A stretch of 64,000 nt of DNA from Torreya grandis (GCA_037957365.1 JARHVA010002128.1:1400001-1464000), one strand, 5' to 3'; shown: positions 37,082 to 50,500, counted from the stretch's first letter. A program made the numbers and translations. The notes: generated by a model from the letters alone, not told the origin.

Positions 37082-38562
37082 CATGTTCATAAACTAATTA
37101 TGAGTAAACATTTAGTGGTGATGTCTTCCCCTTCCCCTCAACATTCACCCCCTCCATCTCCCCATTTCCTATCTCATATATAAATGGAGGACATCATAGC
37201 ACAAGGTTAAGTTGAATAGGATAAAAAAGTGCAAGAGAAGGATCTCAAAAGGAAGTAAATAAAATTCAAGAAAATAAAAACAAGAAGAAATAAAAAGCTA
37301 AGTGCAAGGCCTAAGAAGAAGAAGATCAGAAGAATAAATCAAAGCTAGAGGAATAAAAAAGGAGGAAATTATCACAGAGAACAAGTAATGCGAGGAAGAA
37401 GATGTTGTATAAAAGAGGTAAAATGAAGAAGAAGAAGAAGAAGGAATCACACAGAAGGAGGAAGAAGAATAAAAAGAAGAAGAGGAGTGAAATAAGTTGT
37501 GATAAAGAAGTAATAAGATAATAAAGTGTAGGAGGCATAAACAAAGAATTTTCAAGCTGACTTAGTAACCAATTAATATAAAGAGAAATAAAATGAAGTC
37601 CTACACAAGTAGGAAGAGGAGAAAAATAAAAGGGTCGATGATAATTTTTTAGTATATTTTTCATAGAAGGTAGAATAAGAAACACAACATGCAGAGGTAG
37701 TTATCAAGGCCAAAAAATATCAATAACTAAAAAATAAGGCTAAACAACTAGATTAACATGTGAATTTGATGATGAAAGATCCCAAATAATAATTGATTCC
37801 TAATGCCCCACAACCTTCCAGCATATCGTAAAGCTTAGGATCAACACTAGGAGGCACATAAGAAGATGTGTTGTATAAAAACCTAAGTCAACTAGTGAAT
37901 GGTTATGGGATGTATAATCCCCACCCATGTAATTAATGACCTTCACACTCCTAGTTATGTAGATTTAGCACCAATCAGACCTAGTCACAACTACTATGAA
38001 ATCCCTTGCTTTGACCATGATAAGCTAAGAAGTATCACTTGATGTGACTCAACTCACCCTAGTAAAACAAATTTATGGAGTTATTGAATTTTTTTAATCC
38101 ATAGCATATAAGCTGACCAAAATGGAGAATGATGACCTCTATCTAAGGGAGGAAAATGTAGACTTACATATGTGCTTAACCAAGGCTCAAATAATCAAAG
38201 ATGATACTTGTCTGGCTTTGGTTACTTAACTATTGGGTGACCAAGTGGGGTCTGAGGATAAATAATTCACTACCTTGCTTTCTTGACTCACCATGGATTG
38301 GGTAATTATTAATAAATTATAAAAGCTTTGAATCCAGGGTCAACACTTGAAGGCTGAAATAGAGATAATATTCAATCTCCTTAAACAATATGAATAAGTC
38401 CTAGACACTTATTTACAATAAGATACATAAATTAATTATAGTATGCTTGATTAGAAACTATAGAATAATATTGCAAGACAAGGTTAGATCATGTGTTACT
38501 TAAGAAATCTCCAAAATATACATTAATATCTAATTTATCAAGCCTACTCCCTCAAGGGGTGG
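37082..38562 (+). pseudogene. E: unrecognised old coding fragment
   Basis: This plus-strand reading begins with a Pro/Ser-rich segment (about 37120-37175, SSPSPQHSPPPSPHF), then a long Lys/Arg/Glu-rich segment (37215-37510) with poly-Arg and poly-Lys runs. About 38040-38520 looks like a coiled coil, with VIEFF, KLTKMENDDLYLREENVDLH and LKAEIEIIFNLLKQYE. Both ends are cut, by H on the left and B on the right. It could be the C-terminal half of a retrotransposon antisense ORF or of a host gene. I do not recognise it. Confidence 0.45.
37425..37500. repeat. GAA/AAG-rich imperfect trinucleotide tract
   Basis: Imperfect GAA repeats encode the Lys/Arg/Glu-rich section of fragment E on the plus strand. 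On the minus strand they give a misleading open frame of Ser and Phe runs. Confidence 0.85.
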
Positions 38563-39586
38563 TGTTGATGAATGAAAATAACTAATTATGAAATCAAGAT
38601 GATGATATACCTTCTAAGTATCTATTTTCCCTCAGTAGTAGTCAAGAATTATGATTTTCCCCATATTTGGTGCTCCAATTATTTATCAATGAGGTGTGGC
38701 ATGAGCCTCCATCATCTCCTAGTTCTCCAATGGCTTAAGGTCTTCAATTTGGGTTAATTGTTTGAATCTTTGTTAAGATAATTTTGCATAATAAATTTAC
38801 ACAAAAAGAGTTTACAATGGTGGTCTTCGATCACTTATTTATAGATTTATGAAAATGTTTAGTATCATCCATGATCTTCTATATTGAGATCAAGATGTGT
38901 GTCCACGAACTGATTCAATATTGGAGGGACAAGCCATAAATATTCCCATTAATATTTCAAAGAATGGGGCATTAATGATGCATGGGAGGGCTTAATTCTA
39001 ATATATATCCCATTAATGGTGTATGAATGTAGTCTTATTGATGATCTCATGGGATGATGTAGAATTAAAAAATGAATTTATAGTAATTAGATATTCAACA
39101 AAATTTCATGGAATTTTTACGTAAGCTCTTGATTTGATTTAATTTGCTTAATTTTCTATCATTCTTTGGAAATCTATTACACATTTAATCAATCTAATTC
39201 AAAATGTCATTTTACTGAGCCATAATTTGACTAGAGTATAATTAGAATGAGGTGTTAGTTTCATATGGGATATTACCCCAATCAGGTTATTATGGATGTG
39301 AAATAGCACATACACATGACATGTGCTATTGAATTAGAAAAACTTAGTGGTCTAGGATGTCAAATTATGTGGTTATAATTTTATTTAAAGTGATTTAAGG
39401 AAAGATAATAATCATATAAAATGTATTACCCCATTTAGGGATACATTAACACAAATCAACACCTCTATTGGTGATTCTAAATGATTTAGATTGTTTTAGT
39501 GATTTTGGTCCAGATTGTGTATTATCATAAAGTGTCATTTAGATTGAAAAGTTTAGCATAATAGTAATAGGAATCAGATGTCTACA
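38563..39586 (-). repeat. 3' LTR of element B
   Basis: On the minus strand it starts TGTAGACATC (39586) after a polypurine tract and ends CATTCATCAACA (38563), 1024 bp with TG...CA ends. No second copy is in the window, so the outer edge rests on the TG...CA pattern and on where the coding fragment E stops. Confidence 0.62.
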
Positions 39587-39602
39587 TTTTGCCCCTATTT
39601 GA
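39587..39602 (-). other. Polypurine tract of B
   Basis: TTTTGCCCCTATTTG on the plus strand is CAAATAGGGGCAAAA on the minus strand, directly before TGTAGACA. It is the same arrangement as in element A. Confidence 0.7.
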
Positions 39603-40690
39603 CAAAGTGTGGTGAGATATTTGGTTGAAGAAACATATTTTCAAAGAATAAAAAGATCGCTATAATAAAAATAAAAAAAATTACCGCCATTTTTTGTTAA
39701 ATTTTGCATGAGTGATGAAAAGATAGGGGTTATAAAAATGCCCTAAACATTGTTTGAGTGGCCCACGATGCTCCCTCAAGGGGAAGATGGAAAATTTAAA
39801 ATAATTGATGGTTTGGCCCTTGATAAAAAAATAACAATAATCATGCTAATTTTAGAAAAAGAGGCTAAAATGGAGAAATCATAAGAAAGTGGAAGGAAAA
39901 ATGGATAAATGGGGCTAAAATAATAGCCCAAGAGAGATAAAATGAAGCAATTATAGGTCCAGGGGTGAAAATTTGAAAATTTTACTATATTTTGACCCCC
40001 AAGGAGTAAAAATAGTTCATTTTCACCCCTAGATATAGTAATTCAAAGATATATGATTTATGCATGAGAGAGGTGAGAAAGATGGTGAATATCCCACACC
40101 GTTGTCACCTTGGAAAATGCATGAGAGGGTATTAGAGGCCACTAGGGAGTGGACCATCAGTAGGTAACTTTTTTGGTATCTAATTTTTTACATTTATGAG
40201 GGTATAAATAGGAATTTTTGTGACCTTACCAATTGCCCAATTTGGCAATCGGTGAGGTCACCCTTGATAATAGTGGGAATGCCATGAAAATATCAAATTT
40301 ATTAACCTTTTAGTGGGTTCATGAGTTGGAATAGTGAGTTCACCAATTCATTGGAGAATTCACATTTTTGGGCAAAAAATCACCAGTCAACTAGAAAATT
40401 TGCCTGGTCAAATAGTAATTTCATTGACAATAGCGAGATCACCTTGTAAATTAACAAGAATGACCCACACTTCAGTGAGAATGATAAAAAATTGGTAAGA
40501 ATGCCCTATGAAATGGTAGAATCACTAGAATAAGGAATGATAGGGACCATAGGAGATTAACCCAAGACTAAAATTAGAAGAACAAAGAGTAAGTCCCATA
40601 GATGATTAGTCTAGGCCCCAAAATTAGAAGAATCTAGGTAGATTAGATTAGTGAAAGGAAAAATAATTGACTTTGTTCCTTGTGTTTGGC
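39603..40690 (-). other. 3' non-coding region of B
   Basis: No coding signal was found. From about 40210 to 40550 short motifs recur irregularly (GGTGAGGTCACC-like, TTCACCAATTCA, GAGATCACC, GGTAAGAATG), suggesting a degraded minisatellite. The antisense ORF must have its own promoter here if it was ever expressed, but I cannot point to one. Confidence 0.5.
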
Positions 40691-42960
40691 TATAGGAGCG
40701 AGTCAAAGTTATTACATCATAAGAGTGCTGCTCATGAGTTCTCTACCAATAAGGGATTTGGATGGATGTGATCATGGGTGTTTTTGAGGATGTGGAGTTA
40801 TACCACCTAGCATGATTGCTAATGATTCAAGCAAATAGGGCCTACTTATTAACACTTATAGAGAGGTGGCACTCAAATACCTTGACCTTTCATTTATCAA
40901 CTAGGGAGGACATAATGATATTAGAAGATTGTACTAAATGTTATGGGTACTAATGTAAAGCCTTGGGATTACCTATATGTCATTAGGATAATGGGTTATT
41001 TTAGAGGATTTACTAGGTGTGATCACAAGTTTGGAGGTTGTGGATGGTAGCATAGATATAGATGCACTAGAGCACTTAGCTTGGCCTCTAGATAATAGAG
41101 TAAGAGTTAGATAGGGGTTAATTCCCCAAAGGTTATGATATTGAAGGCTCTTGTCAGTGGCCTCATGTTGCTTGACAAGAGTAGATAATTCTTTCCTCTC
41201 AGTTTACTTAGTGTTATTCAGGAGATGTTTGATCAACTTACATGGTTTGCATGGGGGCCAATCATCTTGGCTCAAATGTATAGGGACATACATATGATAG
41301 CCTATTGGCAAAGGTGTAGTATAAGACACAACACACTTCTCCAAGTCTAGGCCTGGGATCATATTGCTATTAAATATCTAGTGGGGTTAAGATATCATAG
41401 GGAACTAGAGGATCTCGTGGCATTTGGATGACACTTGATAGGGTTGGGTTTATAGGGTCATCTAGGGGACTTGCCTTATTATCAATGAGTTATAGATGAT
41501 ATGGAGGATGGGGACTTCATTTAGCACCCCTATATAGTGACATAATGGACCTGGATTGAGGACTTGTTCATGATCAATTATATGATCACCCCTTGCTATA
41601 TTATAGGTCAGCACAATTATGTGGTGGAGTAGTATAGGCTAGATTGAGTCTAATGGTAGTTTGGCATGCATAAAGATATCTCAGAGGGTCCATATTAATT
41701 TTCACATATTACCAAGGAGATTCAAGACTGGGGTCAACTAGTGACCAAGGATGATGTGGTTATGGACTATGGTAGGGTTTTTCATGTGTTATGGGACTAC
41801 ACAAAATGAGTTATTGATGTAAGGGTTACGGATGTATATGCAACATGAAGGGCTAGGTTAGATCGATTCGACTGAATAGGCCACTACCATAGTAGGTAGT
41901 TTTTCATAAGAATTGGGTTAGGTTGAGGAGAAAATATGGGCAAGTCCCATCATAGTGATAAGTTTAGGTGTTGATGCAGCTATTGATTTAACATGTTATT
42001 CCATTATAGGTAGTGCATACTAAGGTGTAACAAGATCCATTGGTTGATATAGAGATGGTTAAACCTAGATGGATAATATATTGATATGGGGGATTCCCCA
42101 AGTGGAAATTAGGTCCAAAATATATATATATAATATAGGTTAGGACCTCTAGGACAATTATAGTTTCAAGAGAGTTAAGGCCCTTCTGCACAGATATAGG
42201 GACAGGAAAGGTGGGGGCCTCTAATATAATGAGGTCTATAAAAGACTAGGCACTCATATATAGGCTATAAAGAGAGATAAATACATACCTCTCAAATATT
42301 ATAGGGTTAAAAATTACTATGAATAATTTACAATAATAGTTGGATCTGTCTCAAGGAGAAACCACTAGGCTGTAAAGTCTCATTACAACTAGCGATGTAG
42401 AGATTACCACTCTAAGAGGGTAGGTAGTGTAGTTTATAGTGGTTTAGTCTCATTTATCCACATAAGACATGGAGATACTAATATTGGATGGTGAGCAAGA
42501 CTTCATTCGAGAGGATAGGGAGAAATTAGTCTCATAAATAGAGAGGCTCACAAAGGAGCAAGACGAGGCTCACTAAACTAGGATTTATAGTGGAGAGGGA
42601 TCATCTAGAGACCTAGACTATGTGATTATGGCTAATGATGATTTACATGTGAATTATTATGTCTTATGTTCCAAGTATGAGATAACCTACTAATGATCAA
42701 TATATGAGGTGGCAGTCCCCAAGGAAAGGAGAGCACCTTCTTACAGAGAGCACTTGAGATCCCAAAAGACTAGCTAGACCTCCAAGTCTAGACATGTTAT
42801 GTTAGAGAGATTAGTTGCATAGATAGAATCACATCAGGTAGTCATGGGGCCTCCACCACCACATCCACCATTATCACCAGCTTTAGGGATGGGTCAGAGC
42901 TTATAGTAGAATTCCCTAAGGATGGTCATAATCAGAGCTGATTTTATAGTCTTCCATTTT
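40690..42960 (+). pseudogene. Antisense ORF of B with plant mobile domain similarity
   Basis: On the plus strand, opposite to pol, a decayed reading starts near 40760 (GVFEDVELYHLA). It reaches LLTLIERWHSNTLTFHLST at about 40835-40900, which fits the plant mobile domain pattern of an ERW/DRWRPETHTFHLP box followed by a threshold-type EMT...LGLPI segment; here ALGLPICH follows near 40955. A later part (about 42480-42900) has charged segments and a Pro/His-rich stretch, PPPPHPPLSP. Plant mobile domains occur in host genes and in antisense ORFs of Tat-group Ty3/gypsy elements. Its role in elements is unknown. Frameshifts and stops are frequent. Confidence 0.6.
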
Positions 42961-45930
42961 ATATTATGGGATGTTTAGATATTCTCATAATTTATAAAAC
43001 ATTATTTTGATACATATATATTAAATTCATTTTTGGCTTCTTTCTACTTTTACATGGACTCTTAATATTCTTTTAATTGTCACATAATGTGTACAGTTAT
43101 GTTGCTCTTGTTATGATATGATGATATATGCTAGTGTTAGGAGATGATCATCCTTAGTTAGCATATGGATATTGATGTATTTATGTATGACTAGATGCTA
43201 GATGATAATTTAGGAGATGCATGTCCCAAACTAATCATATAAATAGTCAACTAGACTCAATGTGCATGTTGGGAGATGTCCTACATAGAGAGTCTTATTT
43301 ATTTCTAATTTTTGGCTTTTATATATCATGTTTAGGTATTGGATATGTAGGATAGTATGTTCAAAGATGTTATTTATCACTAAATTGACTATTTGGACTT
43401 TGGATCAATTGGTGTTTACTTTATCAAAGTAAAATTATGCATCATAAGTATGAATAAGTTATAATAACATTATATTTCTTTTTATAATTGACTAGTTCAA
43501 ATGTGAATATTTATAACTAAAGATAATTATTAAATTTACCAAAACTAGAGTTACAACTATTTACATTTAAACAAAAGAAAAAGATAAAATAAATACAAAA
43601 ATGTAACCAAACTTAAAATCAAGATATGAACGATCAAGAGTTAAGTAAGAATAAGAATGTATTTAAAAATAGACAAATAAAAAAAACAAGAATAAATTAT
43701 TAAACAACCTAGAATCATGGTATAAATAATCATGACACGTGTACTAATAAGATGTACTTTGAAAAACTAAAAAATAACAACACAAATGTAAATATAAATG
43801 TAAATAATTCGAGTCCAAGTTAACGCCAGATGCATAATGTTTATAAAATATATATAAAACATATATAAAAAAAAATATAATAAACAAGACAAAATAGTAA
43901 AACAAAAGATAAGAGGAAAGGCACAACAAAACACCAAGAAAATAAAGACAACAAAAATAAAAAGGATAAAAAGTAATAGAAATCATAATAAAACACCAAG
44001 AAACAAATAAAAAACCACTAATAAAATTAAATTAAAAAAAAAAACTATAGATAAAATAAGAACACGATATTAAAAACACAATAAAATGCCAAAAAACAAA
44101 ATAATTGCTTGACAAAACATGAAAAAAAATTAATGAATGAACAACAAAACACCAACAAAAAAAAAACTAAGAGGTAACAAAGCAAAATAAAACTCAAATA
44201 AACACACACAAACAATGGTTAATCACAATGATAGTGCAGATAGAAAATAAAGTGTTTGTGCACGTGTAATAGAGGCATTACACTTTGTGATAGGTTGACC
44301 CCTAAGCTAAGTTACAACACCTATACAATGAAACAAGAACCATGGACACAAAGGTTCCCCCAAATGACAAGGAAACAATGAACAAAAAATTTCCCTAGGC
44401 TATAAGAGGTAATGGAACAAAAAAACAAAATGGGAGGAAGAGAAGAAAATAAAGGATAGCCAAACTAACCCCAAATGCCCAAGGAAAATGGGCATTGCCT
44501 ACATAGTTCCATGGTTGTGATATCCAACATGAACTTAACTCCAAATTTAGTTCTCTCAAGATATGGGATAAAATAAAATTGATGATAATAAATTATGATT
44601 GTGATGCAGAGGAATATGGGAATGGTCTCACAAAATGGTGAGCATTTTAAAAAGAGAATATGGTTTAGGTTAAAAACACACTAAAATACAATATATAAGT
44701 AGGAAAAAATTAATTAAAGTGTGAATTCAAAGTGTCTTCTGCATTTAATGTTAAGAAAGATAAATTTCTCACAAAATGATGAGAGGGTAATAAAAACCAA
44801 GAGTGAAAGAATGGGCCTTGTTTAGATGAATAATACACACAATGGTCACTCATAAAATGGCAAAATCATATCTTGGGTTGTTCACAAAATGGTGAGAGTG
44901 TTGAAGATTAGAATAAACAAAGGTACAATTCAATAATTTATCTTTTTCCATATTTGTTTCTAATGCTTTTTATGTTTTTGGGATAATAAATAGAAACATA
45001 ATATTAACAAAGGGTATAGGGAATTACCTAACTGGGTAGATGCACTTCCACATTTAAGAGTTCAAATAATAATTAATCTAGCTAAAATGGGGTTCGTGAA
45101 TATAAACAATGTTATAGGAAACCAACTTGCCAAGGAGATACATGTCTAAGGGTAGGAGTTCTAATAATAGCTAAATCTAGATCCAATGACCCAATAATGA
45201 AAGTGAGATATAAATAATGGCATAGAAAACCACTTAGCTAAGGAGTTGTACATCCACAGGTAAGTAACAACTAAACTAGCTACCATGTCATATATGATCC
45301 TATCAAGGCAATAATGACTACCAAAAATATACTAGTACATCATAACAAATAAATCCCAAGGAACCATTTAGTAGGTAAAAACATGTGACATATCCCTGTA
45401 TACTTGGTTGTAAAAGAGGCTTCAAATATTGATCCAACTCAACTAATTTGTATAACGGGCACTAAATGTGTCCATAATGCCCATGAATCATAATCAAGAT
45501 CATAATTGGTTATTAGGTATAATGGTCTAGGGTTAAAATAGTCTATAATGAAAGTCAAAGTGGTTTAGTATAATATAAATGATCCAAGTGACAATGGTTT
45601 AGGGATATAATGGTCTAGAGTAAAATGGTATACATTTTTCAATGGTTTAGAGTAGTTTAGTTACAATGGTCTAGAATAAAATAGTACAAAATGTTACAAT
45701 GGTCTAGGGCTACAATAATCTAGATGGAATAAAATAGAATGCAATGGTCTAGAATAAAATAGTACAGAATGTTACAATGGTCTATATGGTATAATGGTTT
45801 AGGGTAGAAGTATAATGGTGGAGTAAATGACTTCGACACAAGTTACCCCTAAGTAAGAGATCTTATAGAAAATGGTTTAGAAAAGGTTGTCAAGCATAGA
45901 ACCATTTGAGGTGTACAATATTCATGGGTT
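42960..45930 (-). other. Repetitive spacer between integrase and antisense ORF of B
   Basis: No coding signal. The stretch 43480-44220 is extremely A-rich on the plus strand. The motif TCACAAAATGGTGAG recurs at about 44628, 44768 (one change), 44848 (degenerate) and 44880. A third type of repeat, at 45480-45830, is listed separately. Confidence 0.55.
45480..45830. repeat. Minisatellite with AATGGTCTAG core
   Basis: At least ten copies or variants of AATGGTCTAG/AATGGTTTAG are followed by AATAAAATAGTACAAAATGTTAC-like segments, with a period of about 30-40 bp and higher-order similarity between 45660-45710 and 45740-45785. Confidence 0.8.
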
Positions 45931-46900
45931 TTAGGAGATCTTCACCATTTAGAGTATCCAATCTATATGCCCCTGATCCATAATTTTTTGTAACCACATA
46001 TGGGCCCAGTTAATTGGGTTAAAATTTACACTTCTTACATTCAGTATCAGTGTTCTTTTGGTTCTCTTTTAAGACCAACTCACCAAATTCACACTCCTGA
46101 GGGATAATGTGCTTGTTATAGCTATGACACAATCCATTTTGGTATACTTTCAAGTTATCTAGGGTAGCCAAATGCTTATCATCAAGGAGTTCCAACTCTT
46201 GTAACATGGAAACTTTATAATCTTAGACATCCACAATATTCTCCAAAGAAACTTATAATAAATGCATCTTGACATCAATCGAGATAATAGTCTTTGTGAC
46301 ATAAACTAAAGAATATATAGTGGATCTTGTGTGGGTTTGATGACTAGTGAAATAAGCCCTGAGGGCAAGAAAAATTTAAAAGTGCCAATAATGGCCAACA
46401 TCATTGACAATCTTCTTTCAGATTGAAAAAATGGTTTTATTAGATTCCATGGCTTGATCATTACCTTACGGGTTATATGGTGTGGAGTTTTTATGTTTGA
46501 TTTTGAACATGGTTAAAATGCTTTAACATCTCTAATTACAAATTGTCCACCATTATCAAATATAATATGGGTTAAGACACCATATCAATAGATGATATGG
46601 TAATGGATAGATTTGAAAATCTTATTCTTGGTGACATAAGTGAGAGGAGTGGCCTCAATCAACTTATTAAAATACTCAGTAGCAGTGAAAATGTGTTTGT
46701 GGCCATCAGAAGAGGTTGGGTTAATTTTTTTTATGAGATCGAGACCCCATGTAGAGAACAACCATGGTGTAGTGATTGGATATAGCGGAAAGGAATGTGT
46801 GTGTTTCAAATTACCATGTTTTTGACAAGTAACACGCTATTTAACATAATTACAAGCATTTGTTTCCATCTTGGGCCAATAGTATCATGTTTTGAAGAGA
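45930..46900 (-). pseudogene. Decayed integrase of B
   Basis: The integrase would insert element DNA into chromosomes. Read on the minus strand, the core starts at about 46790 with PWLFSTWGLDLIKKINP (first catalytic D). IIFDNGGQF follows near 46545, frame-shifted, with the second D, and GNDQAMESNKTI near 46460 with the catalytic E. The C-terminal part at 46207-46019 reads LDDKHLATLDNLKVYQNGL and FGELVLKENQK, then LGPYVVTKNYGSGAY (about 45995-45950). All three acidic residues can be seen, but stops and frameshifts break the frame. Confidence 0.8.
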
Positions 46901-47329
46901 TACTTGGCTAAGACTACACCATTAGTGTGGTCTCCACACATTCCTTCATGAACCTCCTTAAGTGTTAATGTTGATTATCCCAAGGATAAAAATTTAATAA
47001 GCATTCCATCATATCCCTTATGATAAAGCATGTTCCCAAGGAGGGTAAAATGGGCTAGGTGATGGAGGAATATTTTTTGGTGATTGTGTGAAAGGTTAGG
47101 AGGAAATACTGGGTTATGGAAATAGTTATAAATGTCCTATAACCAAGGGAGATCAGGTAGGGAATTAGGACCAAAAATTTTACATACCCTCTCTAAATAT
47201 GGAAATATATGGGCATGATGTAGAAGATTATCAATGGGAAGCTAATAATCTTTGACACTTTTGACAATTTTCACCATGGACCCAATTGTTGCCATTGCAT
47301 TGATTGATCTATTATTGGACTATGGCACC

Positions 47330-47700
47330 TGTTAAAAATTTAGGAACTTAAACTGGGACTTGATATTTTCCACAATATGATTTTAGGGTATGATCTTATC
47401 ACCTCAATTTTGATATTGGTCTTTGGTCTGATTAATGATCAATTGAGAATCTCCATAGACCACCAACTATTGTATTTCCCATTGGATTTTAAGATGAAGT
47501 CCTACTAAAAGATCTTCATACTTGGCCATATTTTGGTGAAATTAAAGTTTATATGAAATGCTTTAGGAATTATATCCCCTTGTGGTGTGACAAATAAAAT
47601 ATCAACTCTAGATCTATGGTATGTAAAGGAGCCATAAAAGTACAACTTCCATTGTTCAAGTTCATGAGCCACTTCTTTTATCACCATGATAGAATCATAT
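47330..47700 (-). pseudogene. Decayed RNase H of B
   Basis: The minus-strand open stretch 47687-47505 reads AHELEQWKLYFYGSFTYHRS. The family has YFDGS, so the first catalytic D has become Y. ILFVTPQGDIIPKAFHINFNFT follows, then VVYGDSQLIINQ (about 47460-47425), a second acidic site. This domain removes the RNA template during reverse transcription. It lies between reverse transcriptase and integrase as expected. From 46900 to 47330 there are only broken linker remnants. Confidence 0.76.
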
Positions 47701-48149
47701 AGAAAATCAAATGTGAATGGTTGAGAATCTATAATAGGATCTTCTATAATTTAATCTACAATGGCATACCCCTTAATAAACTTTTGGGTTTGGAACTCAA
47801 AATTAAATTAATTCAAGAGCATGACCCATTTAGCCATGCAACCTGTAAGAGTTGCTTTGGATAATAAATAATTTAGATGGTCCACTTTAGCAATAACAAT
47901 AGTTTTATTATTCAGCATGTAATGTCATAACTTTTGGGAAGTGAAAACTATGGCCAAGTAAGCCTTCTAAATAGGAATATAATTATGTTTGTATTTTACA
48001 AGCATTCAACTTAAATAATAGACTATGTGTTCCTTTCCCTGTTCATCATGTTGGGCCAAGAGTGCCCCAAGTGCATGTTTTGTGGTTGAGATATAAAGGA
48101 GTGATGGTTGTCTAGGTGTTAGCGATATCAAAAATTTTGGATTGTCCAA

Positions 48150-49060
48150 GTATGTTTTGAGCTTCAAAAATTATTTTTGACATTTGGTGTTCCATTAAAA
48201 ATTGATCCCTACTTCAAGAGGTGCATTAAAGGATGACACTTATATTATAACTGTGAGATAAACCTATGAATAGATAGAATCTTTCCTTGCAGGATATGGA
48301 ATTGTTTTAAATTAGATGGTGGAGGCATCTCTATGATAGCATTGACCTTAGTAGGGTCTAATTTTATCCCTCTTTGTGATATAATGAATCTTATCAATTT
48401 TCTTGTGGTGATGCCAAAGATGCAATTGTTAGGATTCAGATGAACCTTGTAATCATAAAGTCTCTCAAAGATTCTCCAAAGAACATCGAGATGTCCAACA
48501 CGTGTTATTGATTATGCTAAAACATCATAAACATAGTCCTCAACAATATCATGAATCATGTCATATAAAATGATAGTCATATCATAATGATAGGTGGCCC
48601 TAACATTCTTTCATCTAAAAGTCATGACTTGGTAACAAAATGTTCTCCATAGTGTGATTATTGTAGCTTTAAGTTGGTCCTCTAGACCTATTTTAATCTA
48701 ATTGTACCTATAAAATCTATCCATGGGGGATAACATCTCATACCCGGTAGTAGAGTCAAAAATCATGTTGATGTTAGGTAGAAGGAAATCATCTTCAGGA
48801 CATGCTTTTTTTATATCTCTAAAATTAGTGCAAATGTGTATGCTTAGTGGATTTTTTTACTGGGACTACATTTAATATCCATTCAAAATATTCTAGTGGT
48901 CTAATGAAGCTAGATCTCAATAGTTTTTCCAAGTTTTTATTTACTAAAATAGTAATACATGGATGCATGTTTCTCAATTTTTGATTAACTAGATTGACAT
49001 CTGGATGTACAACAAGGTGATGCACAACCAAGTTAGGGTCTAGGCCTAGCATGTTTGAAT
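48150..49060 (-). pseudogene. Decayed reverse transcriptase of B
   Basis: The open stretch 49052-48825 carries the start of the domain (GLDPNLVVHHLVVHPD, LRNMHPCI, FIRPLEYFEWILNVVPVKK). It continues through frameshifts with ICTNFRDIKKACPEDDF, LSPMDRFYRYN, a TFCYQVM box (about 48640) and then DIVEDYVYDVLA near 48535, where the family has YVDD, so the catalytic motif is altered. The thumb and connection region follows with HLNPNNCIFGIT and LIRFIISQRGIKLDP (about 48440-48340). The order and spacing are those of a Ty3/gypsy reverse transcriptase. Confidence 0.83.
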
Positions 49061-50500
49061 ACTTCCATGTGAAGATATTAATAAAATCCCCTAGAATGGT
49101 GATAATGTATTCATGTTCTTATTTGGGAATGTATGCTCCTAAATAAACAATTTTATAATCCTCATAAGTTATCAGGTTCACTTTAGTGGTGTTTTTTATG
49201 AGAATTGTAGAACCATCCACTAAAATACTGGGTAGTGTTTGATTTTGCTTCTCTTCCTCTATTTTAACTTTTGTTTATTCATCCCAAAGTTCAAAATAGT
49301 GAGATGAATCTAAGTCTATTGATTTAAGTACTAGATAATTTGTAAATATTTTTGGAAGGTCTAGAGCAAGATGCTTAAAGATTTTATCATGTTTAGTAGT
49401 GATATTGGTACTGAATGTAGAGATAGGATTTGGTGGACCATGTTCTTCCTTTGGAGATGAGCAAACTTCCCATCCAAGAGTGCCTAAAATAGTTTTTCAC
49501 TCAAGGGCTCATCTTTTTTGTACTTTTTCCTAAACAATGAGTGCCTCAAAGAGGTTTTCACCCAAATATCTTGATGTTTTATCTTTTGTGTGACCAAGAA
49601 ATTTTGCCTGATCTCCAAATAAGGCAACATAATCCAAGGAGAAGTCAAATCCTTGCTTGTGATCACTGATTATCAACCCATATCTAAGGCCCATCTTCTT
49701 GGCAATATAATCTTCATTTTAAAATTCATCCAAGGGTATGACATAATTTTTTTGGTTCAAATCTATAAGGTCAAGATGGAAAAGGTTAAGTGGATAAGAG
49801 GTTGTAATGGTCATAATATAATTAGATTCAAGCAGGTATATGTCAAATAGTTCATAAAAGTCACTCTAATGGGATGTTGTGTCATTGTCTAGAGTCTCAT
49901 CATTAGTTTATTTAGAGGAATCACTATCAAAATATGTAAGGTGACTGCTAAGGGGTATGAATTTGAGACCTTGACTTATAGTAGGTTTCCCAGCTAATAA
50001 TGGCTCAAGGATACCTTACTCTCATGACCTAAGGCCTTTACCTATATAATACAAGTTATCTATAATCCAATTAGTGATAGGGTAGTTGGGATTTTGAAAA
50101 AAATAGAAAGGCCTTTAGAGTATAACCAATCTCTTTCAGTAAAGGCTTCGTTATCTTGATTTGGTGAAGTTATTAGTAAAACTACCATTGGTGGTTTTTA
50201 TACATTTTTATTCTTTTGCCAAATCATGTTGGGCTTACAAGGGGATTCAAAAAGGTTAAGTATACCATAAGACTTAGGAGACTTGGGTAATTTTATTATA
50301 TGGAAGACATCTTTGAGATGGTGTGTGGAAATGCCTACATCCTTAACAGTGAGTTGGTTTACAAATGTTATGAGAAATGGATCAACCAAAGTGGAAGTAA
50401 GATCACTTGGGTAAATATAATTAGACTTGGGTTATTTTAAAACTATTTCTTTGTTCTTATTTACTAAAAATTCAAAACTAGGGAAATAGTTATAATTGTG
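49060..50500 (-). pseudogene. Protease to reverse transcriptase linker of B
   Basis: Degraded minus-strand reading with an open stretch at 49666-49484 and acidic or Ser-rich pieces between. Plant Ty3/gypsy polyproteins have a long, poorly conserved linker here. No domain was recognised. Confidence 0.45.

Noticed and set aside
37298..37685. Two minus-strand frames rich in Phe, Ser and Leu, looking like membrane proteins
   Set aside because: They are the complement of the GAA-rich Lys/Arg/Glu section of fragment E. Low-complexity composition explains the openness and hydrophobicity.
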